The notes below the pieces were generated by a model, which had not been told where the DNA came from, did no database searches, and saw only the letters and a program-made list of their open reading frames with translations. A stretch of 64,000 bases of DNA, taken from Sorghum bicolor. Lineage: Eukaryota; Streptophyta; Magnoliopsida; Poales; Poaceae. The DNA is taken from contig NC_012870.2 in NCBI RefSeq assembly GCF_000003195.3, forward strand, positions 15,926,501 to 15,990,500. The letters are read 5' to 3'. The translations under genes and the position numbers were made by a program. Below, piece by piece: positions 35,365 to 47,892 of this stretch; position 1 is the first letter of the stretch, and each line of letters opens with the position of its first letter.

Positions 35365-38074
35365 ACTTCTCAAGGTTAGCAAATAATTTTTCTTTTCTCA
35401 GCACATCCAAAACTTGCTTAATATGATCAACATGTTCCTCCAATGTCTTGCTGTAAATTAGAATATCATCAAAGTAAACAACAACAAACTTTCCAATGAA
35501 TGCTCGCAAGACATGGTTCATTAATCTCATGAACGTACTAGGGGCATTGGTCAAACCAAAAGGCATAACTAACCATTCATACAGCCCAAACTTTGTTTTA
35601 AAAGCAGTTTTCCATTCATCTCCAATCTTCATTCTAATTTGATGGTAACCACTTCTCAAATCAATTTTAGAAAATATCATAGAACCACTCAATTCATCAA
35701 GCATATCATCTAGCCTAGGAATAGGATGACGATAACGAACGGTGATGTTGTTTATGGCTCTACAATCTACACACATCCTCCAAGAACCATCTTTCTTTGG
35801 CACTAAAATCACAGGAACAGCACAAGGACTTAAACTTTCTCGCACATATCCTTTATCTAAAAGTTCTTGTACTTGCCTTTGAATCTCCTTGGTTTCTTCC
35901 GGATTGGTGCGGTACGCCGGACGGTTTGGAAGTGCAGCTCCAGGGATGAGATCAATTTGATGTTCAATACCGCGCAAAGGAGGAAGTCCAGCAGGTGTTT
36001 TCTTTGGAAAAACATCGTCATAGTCCTGCAAAACACGTGCAACAACACTAGGGACAGATGTTAAGTCATTAGCTGAAAGCAATGTGTCCTTGCACACAAG
36101 TACAAATAGTACTTGATCTGGGTTTTTCCTCACATCTCTTAGTTCAGATTTGGTGGCTATCATCACGAAGTTCTCTCCCTCTCTTTTTTTGTCATCTCTC
36201 ATGTTTGGCTTATGGCTCTCACTCACTGATTTGTGGAGGGCACTCAAATTATTTTTCTCTCCTTCTTTTGCACTCTCATTCCTCACTTCGGAGCTCTTTT
36301 GCAAGTGCTCAGCTAGGATTTGCTGCGGTGTCATGGGTTTAAGAATCAACTCCTTGTTCTTCCACTTGATGGTGTATTGATTGGTTCTACCACAATGTAG
36401 AGACAATCGATCATATTGCCATGGTCTTCCCAACAGCATGTGGCATACTGTCATAGGCACCACATCACACTCAACAGTGTCAATATATTCACCAATCTTG
36501 AATGGAACTTTCACTCTTTGTGCAATCTTAATAGAACCTGAATTATTAAGCCATTGCACATGATATGGATGGGGATGTTTCAGCAGCTTCAACCCAAGCT
36601 TTTCAACCATTTCTTTGCTTGCAAGATTGTGGCAACTGCCACCATCAATGATCACTTTCACAACCTTATCTTGCACTTTAGCTCTAGTCTGAAAAAGATT
36701 GTGCCGCTGTCCATTTTCAGCATCGCTCATTTGTACACTCAAAATCTGAGTTACAACAAGAGCAGCACCAGATTCAAATTCACAGATGTCCTTCTCAAGA
36801 TTACTCTCACTTCCACTATCTTCTTGTTCTTTCTCACTAGCAGATTCATACTCCCCTTGATCATTCACAATGATGGTTCTAGCGTTTGGACACTCTCTTG
36901 CAACATGACCACGACCACCACACTTGAAGCACTGAATTCCACTACTCTTGCTGGAAGAACCCACTGAGTTTGCTGATTTGAATTTCTCATTTTGAGCAGC
37001 CAACTCTTTGCTACTAGAAGAACCAAGGTTGCTAGATCGTGCACCATCATTTGAGCTGGAAAATGTTCCTTTACTTCCACTTCCTTTGGGTGCAAATTTA
37101 CTTCCACTTGCTGCACCTTTTGTGCTGAAAGATACTCCTCTAGTGGACTTCATATCCTGCTGCAATTGCCGCTCAGCTTTGCTAGCTTGATGCACCAATT
37201 CAACAAGATTACGATATTGCTGAAATTCAACAATGCGCTGAATATTCCGATGCAGCCCTGACATAAATCTTGCAATTGTTTGCTCTTCATCTTCAATTAC
37301 ATTGGCTCTAATCATCGCCTTCTCCATCTCTTTATAATACTCATCAACACTGAGGCTTCCTTGCTTCAGATTCTGTAGCTTGTCAAATAAATCACGACGA
37401 TAATGTTTGGGGACAAATCTTGCTCTCAATTCTCTCTTCATTTCAGCCCATGAACGAACATCACCTTGACCAGCTTCTTCTCTTTCATTCAACATTTGCT
37501 CCCACCAGATTAGAGCATACCCATCGAACTCAAGAGCAGCCATGGCAACCTTCTTTCTCTCAGAATAATTATGCACACGAAAAACTTTATCCACCTTCAA
37601 CTCCCATGTAAGATATGCTTCAGGATCAGATCCTCCTTCAAACTGGGGCATGGTGAATTTTAACTTGCCAAACCTCTCTTCATTGTGCTGATTAAGCCTA
37701 CGATTTCTTCGGTGACGACGATCATCATAATGTGGCTGTTCATCCTCTTCTTCAGTTTCACTTTCTTCCAATCCAATACCTCTCCCATGTCCATGACCAG
37801 CACCTCTACCACCATGATCACGTCGTGGAAAAGGAGGTCTTCTTGCATTGGCAGCAGCTCGCTCTCTACGCCGTTCCCTTGCACGACGAGCAGCTTCTCC
37901 TTCGCTTTCTTCATCTTCATCTTCATGGTGACTGCCATTTGCATTATCATGAGGATGAATTTGCAACCGGTTCATGAGTGCTTGAACATTGTTTGTTAGC
38001 GTCTCCATGCTTTGTTTCATCTCATCGAATTGTGCCATGGTGACACAATCATCAATCTCCGGATGCTCAGCCAT
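35365..38074 (-). pseudogene. E2a gag, protease and most of RT (first frame)
   Basis: The start at 38074 (M-A-E-H-P-E-I-D-D) is chosen over an in-frame ATG at 38101 because a strong splice acceptor lies between them. Gag has an Arg-rich run (near 37870-37800), a capsid-like domain (K-F-T-M-P-Q-F-E-G-G near 37660) and a zinc knuckle C-F-K-C-G-G-R-G-H-V-A-R-E-C (near 36935-36890). The protease motif is V-I-I-D-G-G-S-C-H-N (near 36655), with D-G-G in place of D-[ST]-G. RT has G-L-T-N-A-P and Y-F-D-D-I-L-I-Y (near 35480-35455). A one-base change in a T run near 35352-35365 shifts the frame late in RT; otherwise it is open. Confidence 0.85.
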
Positions 38075-38078
38075 CTTG

Positions 38079-38985
38079 CTGTAAAAATTTAGTGAAGGCA
38101 AAGCAACAATATATGTAGAATAGGGAATTATATGTGGAATCTCACAATCTCACCTCTCTTACCAACCGAAGCTCATGTGAGTTCCCCGCAGATTACAATG
38201 CCCAATGCGAGATGGTAACCGAGAATGATGGTTGGGAGAATCCAAGATCCGTATTTTCCTATGACGGTGGGTTATTTGTGGAGCTTGGTGGGGATATATT
38301 TTACAAGGAATGCAGTCTGAATTCTTGATATTGTAAAGTTAAACCACAATCCAAACTAGAAGTTCAATGCCTAGTGCTGACCACAAGATATGAGTGATGT
38401 AAATAGATCAAACACACGCGCAAAGATAATTCAGATTTGATGCAAACAAGGAGTATGCCTAGGATGCAAGTGTTGCAATCAAACCCAAGCAAAATTTTGC
38501 ACCAAAGATGGATAATGACTGATTGTGTGACTTGATATAAAATTCAGAACTTGAGCACATAAACAGAGTGAATTTTCTACTCTTTCTTCACAACTTTTCT
38601 TCCTCAACTCTCTTTTTTTTCACTTTCCTTTTTTTTGATACTTTTTTTTATAACTAAGAACAAGAGCAGATATAACACTTGCACACACTTTTTTTTTTTG
38701 AAACAAGACACAACCGTCAGCGTTCTAACTTGATAGGATCAAAGTTTACGCGAAGGATGATACCGGTTTCAGATTTTCTTTAGGGATTTGTAGATATAAA
38801 AGAGGCACAAAGGACACACAAAGGATATGATGATCAGCAACTAAACAAAACTCTAATGGACTGAAACTTAACCAAACTCACAAGAAAAACAGACTGAAAT
38901 AAAGGGCTAATGCAATTTTTTTTATGGCTTTTTGGTGGATAGGACGAACAAGATATATATATGTAGCTAAGGGTAAAATTCCTAC
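38079..38985 (-). other. E2a leader, putative intron
   Basis: Bounded on the minus strand by ACG|GTAGGA (38986/38985) and TTTTTACAG|CAAG, ending at 38079, five bases before the gag ATG. The same sites are conserved in E2b. Splicing is inferred only. Confidence 0.45.
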
Positions 38986-38996
38986 CGTGGAAACTT

Positions 38997-39010
38997 GAGC
39001 TTTGATACCA
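38997..39010 (-). other. E2a primer binding site, initiator Met tRNA type
   Basis: The minus strand reads TGGTATCAAAGCTC, two bases inside the 5' LTR. Confidence 0.8.
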
Positions 39011-39012
39011 GA

Positions 39013-40188
39013 TGGTGAGGTCGCTGTCCCGATCTTCACAACGTAGGATGGATAACTAGCTGAAGATCAGCCGATAACTTGCTGCAAGCAGCGAGGATAA
39101 CTAGTGCAACCTGACGACACGCACAAGGAGCCAACCACCGTCTCTATACGGCAGCCTGAACCAAGGATTCGCCCAACCACACTCTCAAAGAACCAACCTA
39201 CGCAACCTGAACTCGAGGATCAGGAGCACGGATTGGGTGCCGATGACGCGGCCGCTTCTGTAATCTCCGCGAAGGAAAACACAAGAGCAAAGGGGTAGAG
39301 ATCACTCTCTGAATTTGTTAGCACACAGCTGAACAAAGTGGTTCTGTATTTCAATTATCAAAGTCTTCGATTACAATGAGTCTTAGGGGGTATTTATACT
39401 AGCAACAGCCCTGCTAGATAGGTATGAAAACGAAATAGAGTTTCTGAGGGAAGGCAATGTGAAAGGTTCCCTTGAAATGGATTCCCGAAGTGGCTTCGCG
39501 TGACTGTTGGCCTCCAGAGCAGTTTCCAATAAACTGACCATAACTTTTTATTGGGAAGTCCAAATGTTGAACCGTTTCTCGGGTGTGAAACTAGACTCCA
39601 AGAGCTTTCCAGCAACGTATGCCATGCACCACAAAACGCTGTAGATTGGTATAGTTTTACTTGGCAAGTTGTACCAACATTCTGTCACGACAGACTGTTG
39701 ACCTTCTGAGCAGTCTGTACTAATTCTGGTCTGCAGGCAATATGGAGTATCCAAACTGGTCGCCACTTGATTCATTGGAAAGCAGACTCGAAGAGCTTTC
39801 CAACAAGTGCTCATGGGCCTTCATAGCATCTCGAAAGTGAAAGTTATGATCTTTTCTTTCAACTGGTCCGTTCTGCACCGCACTGGTCCGATCTGCCCTT
39901 CTTTCAACTGGTCCGTTCTGCACCGTGTTGTTCCAATCCTTGCGATCCAGGTCACCTCCCTCCTCATGTGTATACCTAAGCACAACCAAAGTAGAACACT
40001 TAGGTAGTATAATATTCTCATTAACATTAATAGAACTCTCACAAAGTAGCGCGTTCACCTCTTGTTGTAGCTTCTTGGCTCGGCTACGTGTAATTGCTCC
40101 ATCAATGGCTTGGGCTGGTGCCGGTGTAGTCGGTGTAGAGGTTGGCGTGGAATTGGAGGGAGCATGCTTGGTTGGGATGTCCTCATCA
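39013..40188 (-). repeat. E2a 5' LTR, 1176 bp
   Basis: Same length and ends as the 3' LTR. Its open frame of 156 codons matches the pol tail but lacks pol upstream, so it is not a separate gene. Confidence 0.9.
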
Positions 40189-40334
40189 ACTATCTTCTCT
40201 CTCCACACCTAACTCGGTGCTACGGTCTCCTCAGGACAGTTCTGTTCAAGTTGTATGTCTTCAGACATTACCACTTCTCCTTCGTAGTCTGCCCATCCGT
40301 CCTTGATGATTTACCTCCTCTGGTCGTGGTTGCG

Positions 40335-41285
40335 TCATCTTCTTCTTGTCCTGACCTGCTTAAAGTATTCAACTATATAGTTAGGGTTAGTAAAATAGCG
40401 GCGTACCTTGTCAGAGGGGAAATGCATGTGGACTTCTCTGGTTCCAATGTAGATGATTGCTTTAACGGTACTGAGGAACAGTGTCTCAATGGTGATGGGT
40501 GGATTGTACTCGTCTTCTCCCATGTCAATAACCTTAAAATCATCTGGAGCTGGATGTATGTTGGTTGTTGGTGCATCGTTCCATGCAGAGCTGATAAGTG
40601 ACTGCGGCCATTATGTTGACGTCAGATCCGGTGTCGTAGAGTGTCTTCTGAAAAGAATATCCGTTGATTGTGCACTTGATGCTTGGAACACCAGGGTCGT
40701 CCTTCTTGGTCAGGGATGGTGATTTAAGTCGACGATCTTGACCTCCTTGAACTGCAGTGACCATCTTAGCTGACTCGGTCTACATTTGCTTGTTCCTATT
40801 CCTCCTGTTGGTCCTTTCCTTGGTTCTTGTCGGGATTGTTCTGAGATTTATGTAGTCTTGTTCTTGAAGGAAAACGTCTCCTTCCTCCCCTTGATGTAGA
40901 AACTGATCTTGGCAGCACTAGCGTAGATGTCAGCTCCCGAGGTGTTCAGGAATGGCCTCCCTAGGATGATGGGTGCCCTCTCATCAGTATCAGTCTCTAT
41001 CACCACGAAGTCTGCTGGAGCGTATAAGGTACCAACTCGGACGTAGAGGTTCTTCAATATTCCCTTTGGGAAACTTAGTGTCTGATCTGCAGGCTGCAAA
41101 CACATGGTTGTTTCTAGGAAAGGATGTGTAAAGAATTTTTCATAGAGTACCCTGAGCATAATGTTGACGCTGGAGCCAAAGTTGCAGAGTGCTTCTAGGA
41201 AGTCCGCCATGCCGATGGAGATCGGGATGACGGGACGTCCTGGATCGTATCTCTTGACCGGCAGAAGGTCAGTAATTACTTCCAC
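40335..41285 (-). pseudogene. E3 copy 1, double protease-like region
   Basis: Two retropepsin-like domains in succession. The first (41285-40848) has C-N-F-G-S-S-V-N-I-M where the catalytic triplet should be, and I-I-L-G-R-P-F-L-N near its end. The second (40764-40335) has Y-D-T-G-S-D-V-N-I-M with D-T-G kept. Frame shifts separate them and break the second one. The same pair is intact in one frame in E4 (57781-58740). No RT, RNase H or integrase follows. Confidence 0.75.
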
Positions 41286-43070
41286 AACAGGGTTACTCCA
41301 GTAGTTACGTCCTCAAGCATCTCAGGGCAGTGATTGCCTGAGTGTCCAGTATCTCCAGTGTGTTTGTGCTCGTAGATCTAGGTTCTTCACTTGGTGGAGT
41401 CTGGGAGTTATAAAAGTCCTTCATATTTTGCTCGAAATGTACCTGCTCATAGAGACAAGGCAGAGATCAAGTGCATGGGCCCTGTTGGTGGAAAACACCA
41501 ACAGAACCAAAAGTGTATTTGTTCTTCTCTAACCTTAAGCATAGTGAGCAAGACAAAGTTGATGGATAATAAGATCATGAGTGTAACATTTAAAACATTT
41601 GTCAGATCAGATCGCTCAACCTAATGGAAAGATAATCTATCTATACTTATGTTTTTCTATATCTTCCAAAGATTGAGTGTGCAATATTTTAGCTCATATA
41701 ATTAGGAGTGTGGGATCACAAAGGTGGAAGGACTAAACATATTGAATCGATTGGGTTGGTTAATCTAGAGTTGTAAATCTTACATGTTTGTCTCTTTTAC
41801 TCATGTGAATGCCAAAAATAAGGAGAAGCTTATAGAAGTGATAGTCAAGTACCTTAAGATGTTACCTTTCTTGAAGAGTGATGGTACAGTATTACCTTGT
41901 GGAAGCTTTCCTTTCTTAGCGGTTGTGCATCGTGTTTGTGGCACCCTCCATGGATCATCTCTTGTGAGCTATGCCTTCCTTGTATAAATTGTTAAACTTC
42001 ATGTGTCTCTCTCTTTGTCTCCAATGTGAGTTTATCTCAGGACTTCCCAGGTCGATATTGAAAGTTTTCCTACAGGGGTTAGTCCAACAAAATATCCAAT
42101 ATCTACTATAGCATACTATCAGCTCAAAGATCAACCTAGACACCATGTCTAATTTGATTTAGGAGGACATTTTAACCTAAGCATCATGCTTAATTTAAAC
42201 TCCCTTGGAAGTAAGATCATCATTCCTAGCTAAGCACCATGCTTAATTAGGAGATAAATGAAACTACTCCAAACCTAGACATATACTAAAGCAAATAAAG
42301 GTGGCATGGGAGCATTTATAGAGATCTACTCAAGTGGAGATGAAGTAGTGTGATTACTATTTAACAAAATTAAGCATGTCTTAAAGGTAGGGACAACCAA
42401 CATAGCAACATGGCAAAGGATGTTTTTATGCAAAGTACTCCCCCAAGCTTGAATTTTGCAAAATTCAAGTTTGGATGAATTTAATTCAATGTTGTATGAT
42501 GATTGGTTGTACATACCTTGTGCTTGTCATTCATCCGATCTTCTTGCTCTAATCCTGAAAAGGTTAGTGACAACAATACCCGAAGGAATTTTTTTACAAT
42601 TATCCTTATATGCTCAATACACAAGGTAATGTTGTAAATAATTAAGAGCTCATGTTACAGTCTGATTAGTGCTTGTTTTAGGACACTAAGCTTGTCCTTG
42701 GGAAACCATCGATTTATGTCAGTGAAGTGGTTTCCCCTCCAACGCTGACCTATATCAAGATCAACTCAACGAGATCTGCAAAATTTATTATAGACATATG
42801 CATCGACAACCGCCCTTTTAAAGTTTTTATAAATAGAAAGGAAGTGGGGGTTGGAGATCTCGAATGTGGTGATGTTGGAGAGACCAATGGATTGTGAAGA
42901 TGTTGCATATGAGCATGGAGTAAATGAAGTGGCTATGAAATAAATTCCATGCTCATTAATGCTTAGAGTGAAATCCATGTGGTATGGTGAAAATGATAAG
43001 GTGAGTATGGTAAAAAAAAGAAAGGATACACGGACGACTTGGTTCGAAACTAGCACAGCTACCGTTCCAT
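41286..43070 (-). other. E3 copy 1, degenerate gag/leader region
   Basis: A trace of the zinc-knuckle region is near 41320-41360 (GCAGTGATTGCCTGAGTGTCC matches the complement of the E4 knuckle codons). Gag proper is not found. The rest is noncoding, with an isolated CTCCCCCAAGCTT near 42441 like a polypurine tract, perhaps from rearrangement. Confidence 0.5.
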
Positions 43071-43083
43071 GGCAACGGCGCCA
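43071..43083 (-). other. E3 primer binding site, Asp tRNA type
   Basis: The minus strand reads TGGCGCCGTTGCC, seven bases inside LTR-B, matching the 3' end of plant tRNA-Asp. Confidence 0.8.
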
Positions 43084-43090
43084 GAAAGCT

Positions 43091-44354
43091 TGTTGGGTAT
43101 TTTAAACGCAAACAAAAAAATCCGCAAGCGCACGGATACCGATGTAGCCTTCACCCGGGAGTATTCCAGAGTATCAATTTTCCACAGGGAACGTGAGTGT
43201 ACTAATTAAGATCCAAGATCGCCCAAGGATAACTATATAACTATTTTTGGTGGGAAGAGAGGAAGTTTCCTGAGAGTTCTCTAGTTGATCTAAGAATCAA
43301 GAATTACTTCAAGATTATCTATTTCGGGACATCAGAACACTAACCACAGAAAGAGATGAGAAGGGGGCTAGGAAGCTCCGACTACAGTCCTACAAACACC
43401 GATCCGAACGATGTGGAATACGTCGACCGTTAGGGCTGTCACTACCCTAGGGCTACCACAACAATCCGCAGGATTGGGTGCAATTCCAGGTAATTGCAAG
43501 ACTAAACACCACGTCTAATCTATTAATTACTACTCTAATGTTTCAAAGATTAGAGCACTTAATGCAAGCGGGAATCCAATAAATAACTTGAATGTAAATA
43601 AAAGTAATTAGAGAACTCAGGAGTTATGAGTTGAAGAACCTGGAGAACGATGAAGAACGAACCAGATGCTGCAAAAGTACAATGTTGAGGAAGATCCGAC
43701 AGATCCAGCTCCTCCTCCGCTCTCCTCTTCTCTCTCCCTATTTTCTAGATTACAACTAGAACTAACTAGAACTAGAACTAGAGGAACTAGAACTAGAACT
43801 AGATCTAGATGAACTAGAGGTAGAACTAGAAGAACTAGAGGGATCCTCTCTACTTGGATGAAGAATTGAAACCCTAACTTTGATTATGTAGAAGAGGTAT
43901 GATCTCCAGGGGCCAGGGGGCCTTTCTTATATAGTCTTTTTAGATGAATCTGGGCCGTCGGATCAAACTGACATTGATCGTGTGGTTTTCCTTGAAGTAT
44001 TAGGTCGGTGGAGCTTGATCCCCGAACTTCACCCTGATTGGTCCAGGGGGGAGGGCGGGCGCCCAGTAAGGGAGGGCGGGCGCCCAGTGCCCGGCTCCGT
44101 TACGTCTCCCGTTCGCTCCCGTGGCTTCTGGACTCTTCTAGATGGTAGATAATTGTGCGGCACGTTAGTATCTCTATGTAAACCCGACGTGTGGGTCTTT
44201 CTTCCGTATTTCTGATAACCCCCTGCAGAAATAGACAAACACCAAAACTTGTGGAATTCTGTCAGATAAAACCCTAAGTCTAGGTTTTGGTTGCATTTGG
44301 ATCCTTTTCTATGATTAGTTGATGGTTAATTGTGAGCATTAAGGACCGTCAACA
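43091..44354 (-). repeat. E3 LTR-B, 1264 bp
   Basis: Near-identical to LTR-A except for an extra copy of the GGGCGCCC-containing unit (44057-44064 and 44078-44085). It has a primer site on its left and a polypurine tract (AGCTTGGGGGAGCT on the minus strand) on its right, so it serves as 5' LTR for copy 1 and 3' LTR for copy 2. Confidence 0.88.
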
Positions 44355-46310
44355 AGCTCCCCCAAGCTTAAACTTTGCTCGTCCCTAAGCAATGATGAAC
44401 TCAAGAGTTTCTGCAGTGGTTTCATGCCTTAAAGATACACATGCGTTCAAACAAGATCTCATCTCTAGGTTAGGGTAAACTGTTAAGATTTAAACTTACT
44501 CATATTACCTTCCACCATGGGGCTTGCAACCGTCACTTGTGTCTAGAGTAGTTAAAAGATAGAACGGTCTAGTCAAGCGCCATGTCTCTTGTTCTTCGAT
44601 TAACTATAGCTCTGGAGTTTTTGCAGATTTTCAAATAAAACTCAGAGATTCCTTGTATGACTCTCTCTAGTCTCTCATTTGTGGTATTTCTGGATCCTTA
44701 CCAAGACAGTAATGGTGTATGCCTTCTCTCAGAGTATGTGGTATTTTTGGTATGAGGCATAGTGGCATTGCCTTCTCTCTCACCCTACTCTAATAAGGTT
44801 TTGATATCTGGAGCTCATAGATGGGAGATAGCTAATACATACTTACAAGACATTTATTGCATAGTCAAACCATGGATCCAAAGAAACAAGTCAATAAGTC
44901 AAATCAAGATGTGCATGTGTGGCGAACGAATGGTGCATGGTAATGATGGTGATAACAATGGTGAAAGTCTAATTCTACTTGTGCTCTTTTGAGGGAATAC
45001 ATACCTTTCTTGCTCTTTTGAAACTTTTTGAGGAGAATGAGATGCTCTGTATTTTTTTTTCTTTTCTCTTAGGTGGGTATCTTGTACCCCTAATTTTACT
45101 GTCGGACACTTGTCCATTTTTACCTCTCGTCTCACTTTTTTTTCTCTTTTCTTTCGAGGTTTCGGGCACTTGCCCCTTTTTATTTCCTCGTATATATTTT
45201 TTTCTCTTTTTTTTATATTAGAGCACTCATCTTCTGAAATAATATAGCAAGTGGTAGTAACCAAGATAACTTGAGCATTTATTTCACAGGGGAAAAAAAC
45301 AGAAATGTTTTTGGCTATTCTCTCCTGGATTAGGAGTAGAATATTTTTGGGTGGTTCTGGAGATGGAAATGGATGGATATATGTGGATGCGTACTTCCGG
45401 AGTAGAAGCAGCATGTATGAGTGAACGTGCAAGTGAATCTTGATTTTAACCACATGACAAGCTCCTAAGGGTCTACACAGCTTGACCACACTCAATGCTC
45501 ATAAGCAGTAAAAAGTAAATGTGTGGCTCAAAGTCTAGGAAGCATGTATATCTGGCTGTGGTAGGAATTTAAACTCTCATCATACAGGAACTCATCATGC
45601 AACACTTTAAAGATTTTCAAATATAAAATTCTCCAGAATTCTAGCATCTCTAAGAACAGATAAACAGCAGCTCAACCTTCCCATATCATATCCGTTAATG
45701 ACTTAGACTTCAGCTCAAGTACTCTTCCCACAAGTTCAGGTTTAGAGCAAATCTTAATTAATACCAGTCATGCCTAAACTTGAGTGAGATTTCAATTTTG
45801 AGAACTAGTCATGGCAGAGCAACTATTCATCATTTCCATTTGAGAGCTTATCATGAGGGTTCATAGCAAACTTTATTTATTTACTTATTTAGCAAACTAA
45901 GCAAAGATATATGTATAAGCACAAAATTTTTATTTGGGTTCTTATGATTATGCATCTTTTTATTATTAGAGTAAAGTATAAACGTGAGTAGAATACTTAG
46001 CTGGATAAATGGGGTTGCTCTCCCCCAAGCTGGGTTTTGACGTAATTCCTTCTCATGTAGCTAGCAGGTGGCAGAGGTGTATTTGAATGTTGGCAGCACC
46101 CTGACAGCGATTAGGATGTCCTCCATCTGCTAGCCTTCTTTGATCCTTAAATTTTGTGGAGCTCAAATAGACAACAAAGCTTTGTGGAACTCTTGGCAAG
46201 GCGTTCGGTGTTTTTAAGTCCTTCGAACGGGACGCTCTGCTTTCTCAGTCGTCCTGGGATTCGCTGGATGGCGTAGTCGGTGGTTCTGGCAGCGCCTGGT
46301 CTTCATGTAT
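44355..46310 (-). other. E3 copy 2, long noncoding 3' domain
   Basis: About 1.9 kb without a gene. It includes a T/CT-rich stretch (45045-45220) that is A-rich in the opposite orientation in E4 (60290-60520). It shows the empty sites for S1 (about 46098) and E2a (about 46314). Confidence 0.7.
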
Positions 46311-46433
46311 AACTATCTTCTCTCTCCACACCTGACTCGGTGCTACGGTCTCCTCAGGACAGTTCTGTTCAAGTTGTATGTCTTCAGACATTACCACTTC
46401 TCCTTCATAGTCTGCCCATCCGTCCTTGATGAT

Positions 46434-47408
46434 TTACCTCCTCTGGTCGTGGTTGCGTCGTCTTCTTCTTGTCCTGACCTGCTTAAAGTCTTCAACTATA
46501 TAGTTAGGGTTAGTAAAATAGCGGCGTACCTTGTCAGAGGGGAAATGCATGTGGACTTCTCTCGTTCCAATGTAGATGATTGCTTTAACGGTACTGAGGA
46601 ACAGTGTCTCAATGGTGATGGGTGGATTGTACTCGTCTTCTCCCATGTCAATAACCTTAAAATCATCTGGAGCTGGATGTATGTTGGTTGTTGGGGCATC
46701 GTTCCATGCAGAGCTGATAAGTGACTGCGGCCATTATGTTGACGTCAGATCCGATGTCGTAGAGTGTCTTCTGAAAAGAATATCCGTTGATTGTGCACTT
46801 GATGCTTGGAACACCAGGGTCGTCCTTCTTGGTCAGGGATGGTGACTTAAGTCGACGATCTTGACCTCCTTGAACTGCAGTGACCATCTTAGCTGACTCG
46901 GTCTACATTTGCTTGTTCCTGTTCCTCCTGTTGGTCCTTTCCTTGGTTCTTGTCGGGATTGTTCTGAGATTTATGTAGTCTTGTTCTTGAAGGAAAACGT
47001 CTCCTTCCTCCCCTTGATGTAGAAACTGATCTTGGCAGCACTAGCGTAGATGTCAGCTCCCGAGATGTTCAGGAATGGCCTCCCTAGGATGATGGGTGCC
47101 CTCTCATCAGTATCAGTCTCTATCACCACGAAGTCTGCTGGAGCGTATAAGGTACCAACTCGGACGTAGAGGTTCTTCAATATTCCCTTTGGGAAACTTA
47201 GTGTCTGATCTGCAGGTTGCAAACACATGGTTGTTTCTAGGAAAGGATGTGTAAAGAATTTTTCATAGAGTACCCTGAGCATAATGTTGACGCTGGAGCC
47301 AAAGTTGCAGAGTGCTTCTAGGAAGTCCACCATGCCGATGGAGATCGGGATGACGGGACATCCTGGATCGTATCTCTTGACCGGCAGAAGGTCAGTAATT
47401 ACTTCCAC
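46434..47408 (-). pseudogene. E3 copy 2, double protease-like region
   Basis: Almost the same as copy 1. The first domain (47408-46971) has C-N-F-G-S-S-V-N-I-M. The second (46887-46434) reads Y-D-I-G-S-D-V-N-I-M, so its D-T-G has changed to D-I-G. Frame shifts are at similar places to copy 1, so they predate the duplication. Confidence 0.75.
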
Positions 47409-47437
47409 AACAGGGTTACTCCAGTAGTTACGTCCTC

Positions 47438-47887
47438 AAGGTGCTAGGGGGCCTTTCTTATATAGTCTTTTCAGATGAATCTGGGCCGTCGGATCAAAAC
47501 CGACATTGATCATGTGGTTTTCCTTGAAGTATTAGGTCGGTGGAGCTTGATCCCCGAACTTCACCCTGATTGGTCCAGGGGGGAGCGCGAGCGCCCAGTA
47601 AGGGAGGGCGGGCGCCCAGTGCCCGGCCCCGTTACGTCTTCCGTTCGCTCCCGTGGCTTCTGGACTCTTCTAGATGGTAGATAATTGTGCGGCACGTTAG
47701 TATCTCTATGTAAACCCGACGTGTGGGCCTTTCTTCCGTATTTCCTGATAACCCCCTGCAGAAATAGACAAACACCAAAACTTGTGGAATTCTATCAGAT
47801 AAAACCCTAAGTCTAGGTGTTGGTTGCATTTGGATCCTTTTCTATGATTAGTTGATGGTTAATTGTGAGCATTAAGGACCGTCAACA
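47438..47887 (-). repeat. E3 LTR-C, truncated
   Basis: It begins inside the conserved box after TATA (GCTAGGGGGCC) and ends GACCGTCAACA next to CTGGT. About 450 of ~1260 bp remain. A deletion joins it directly to the protease-like region, removing gag, leader and most of the LTR. Confidence 0.82.
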
Positions 47888-47892
47888 CTGGT

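Larger units (their letters stand above)
32231..40188 (-). mobile_element. E2a: CRM-type centromeric retrotransposon, near intact
   Basis: A 7958-bp Gypsy chromovirus in minus orientation with equal 1176-bp LTRs and an ACTAT duplication (32226-32230, 40189-40193). The uninterrupted site is visible in E3 copy 2 near 46310. The LTR start TGATGAGGACATCC, the iMet primer site, an Arg-rich gag, and a pol frame that runs into the 3' LTR are traits of the CRM/CRR centromeric group of grasses. I see only one frame break, in RT. Presence of this group suggests DNA near a centromere, but one copy does not prove it. Confidence 0.82.
28448..47887 (-). mobile_element. E3: three-LTR Athila-like block in E1
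   Basis: Bounded by CTGGT on both sides (28443-28447, 47888-47892). The order is LTR-A (28448-29700), internal copy 1, LTR-B (43091-44354), internal copy 2, truncated LTR-C. Both internal copies are minus strand and encode the same two protease-like domains, with no RT or integrase. Copy 1 holds S1 and E2a. A single target duplication around three LTRs implies one insertion that was later duplicated, or an already tandem unit. Confidence 0.85.

Noticed and set aside
44899..45495. A 198-codon minus-strand frame in E3 copy 2
   Set aside because: It spans a low-complexity Lys/Arg-rich tract encoded by purine-rich noncoding DNA and is not kept open in E4.
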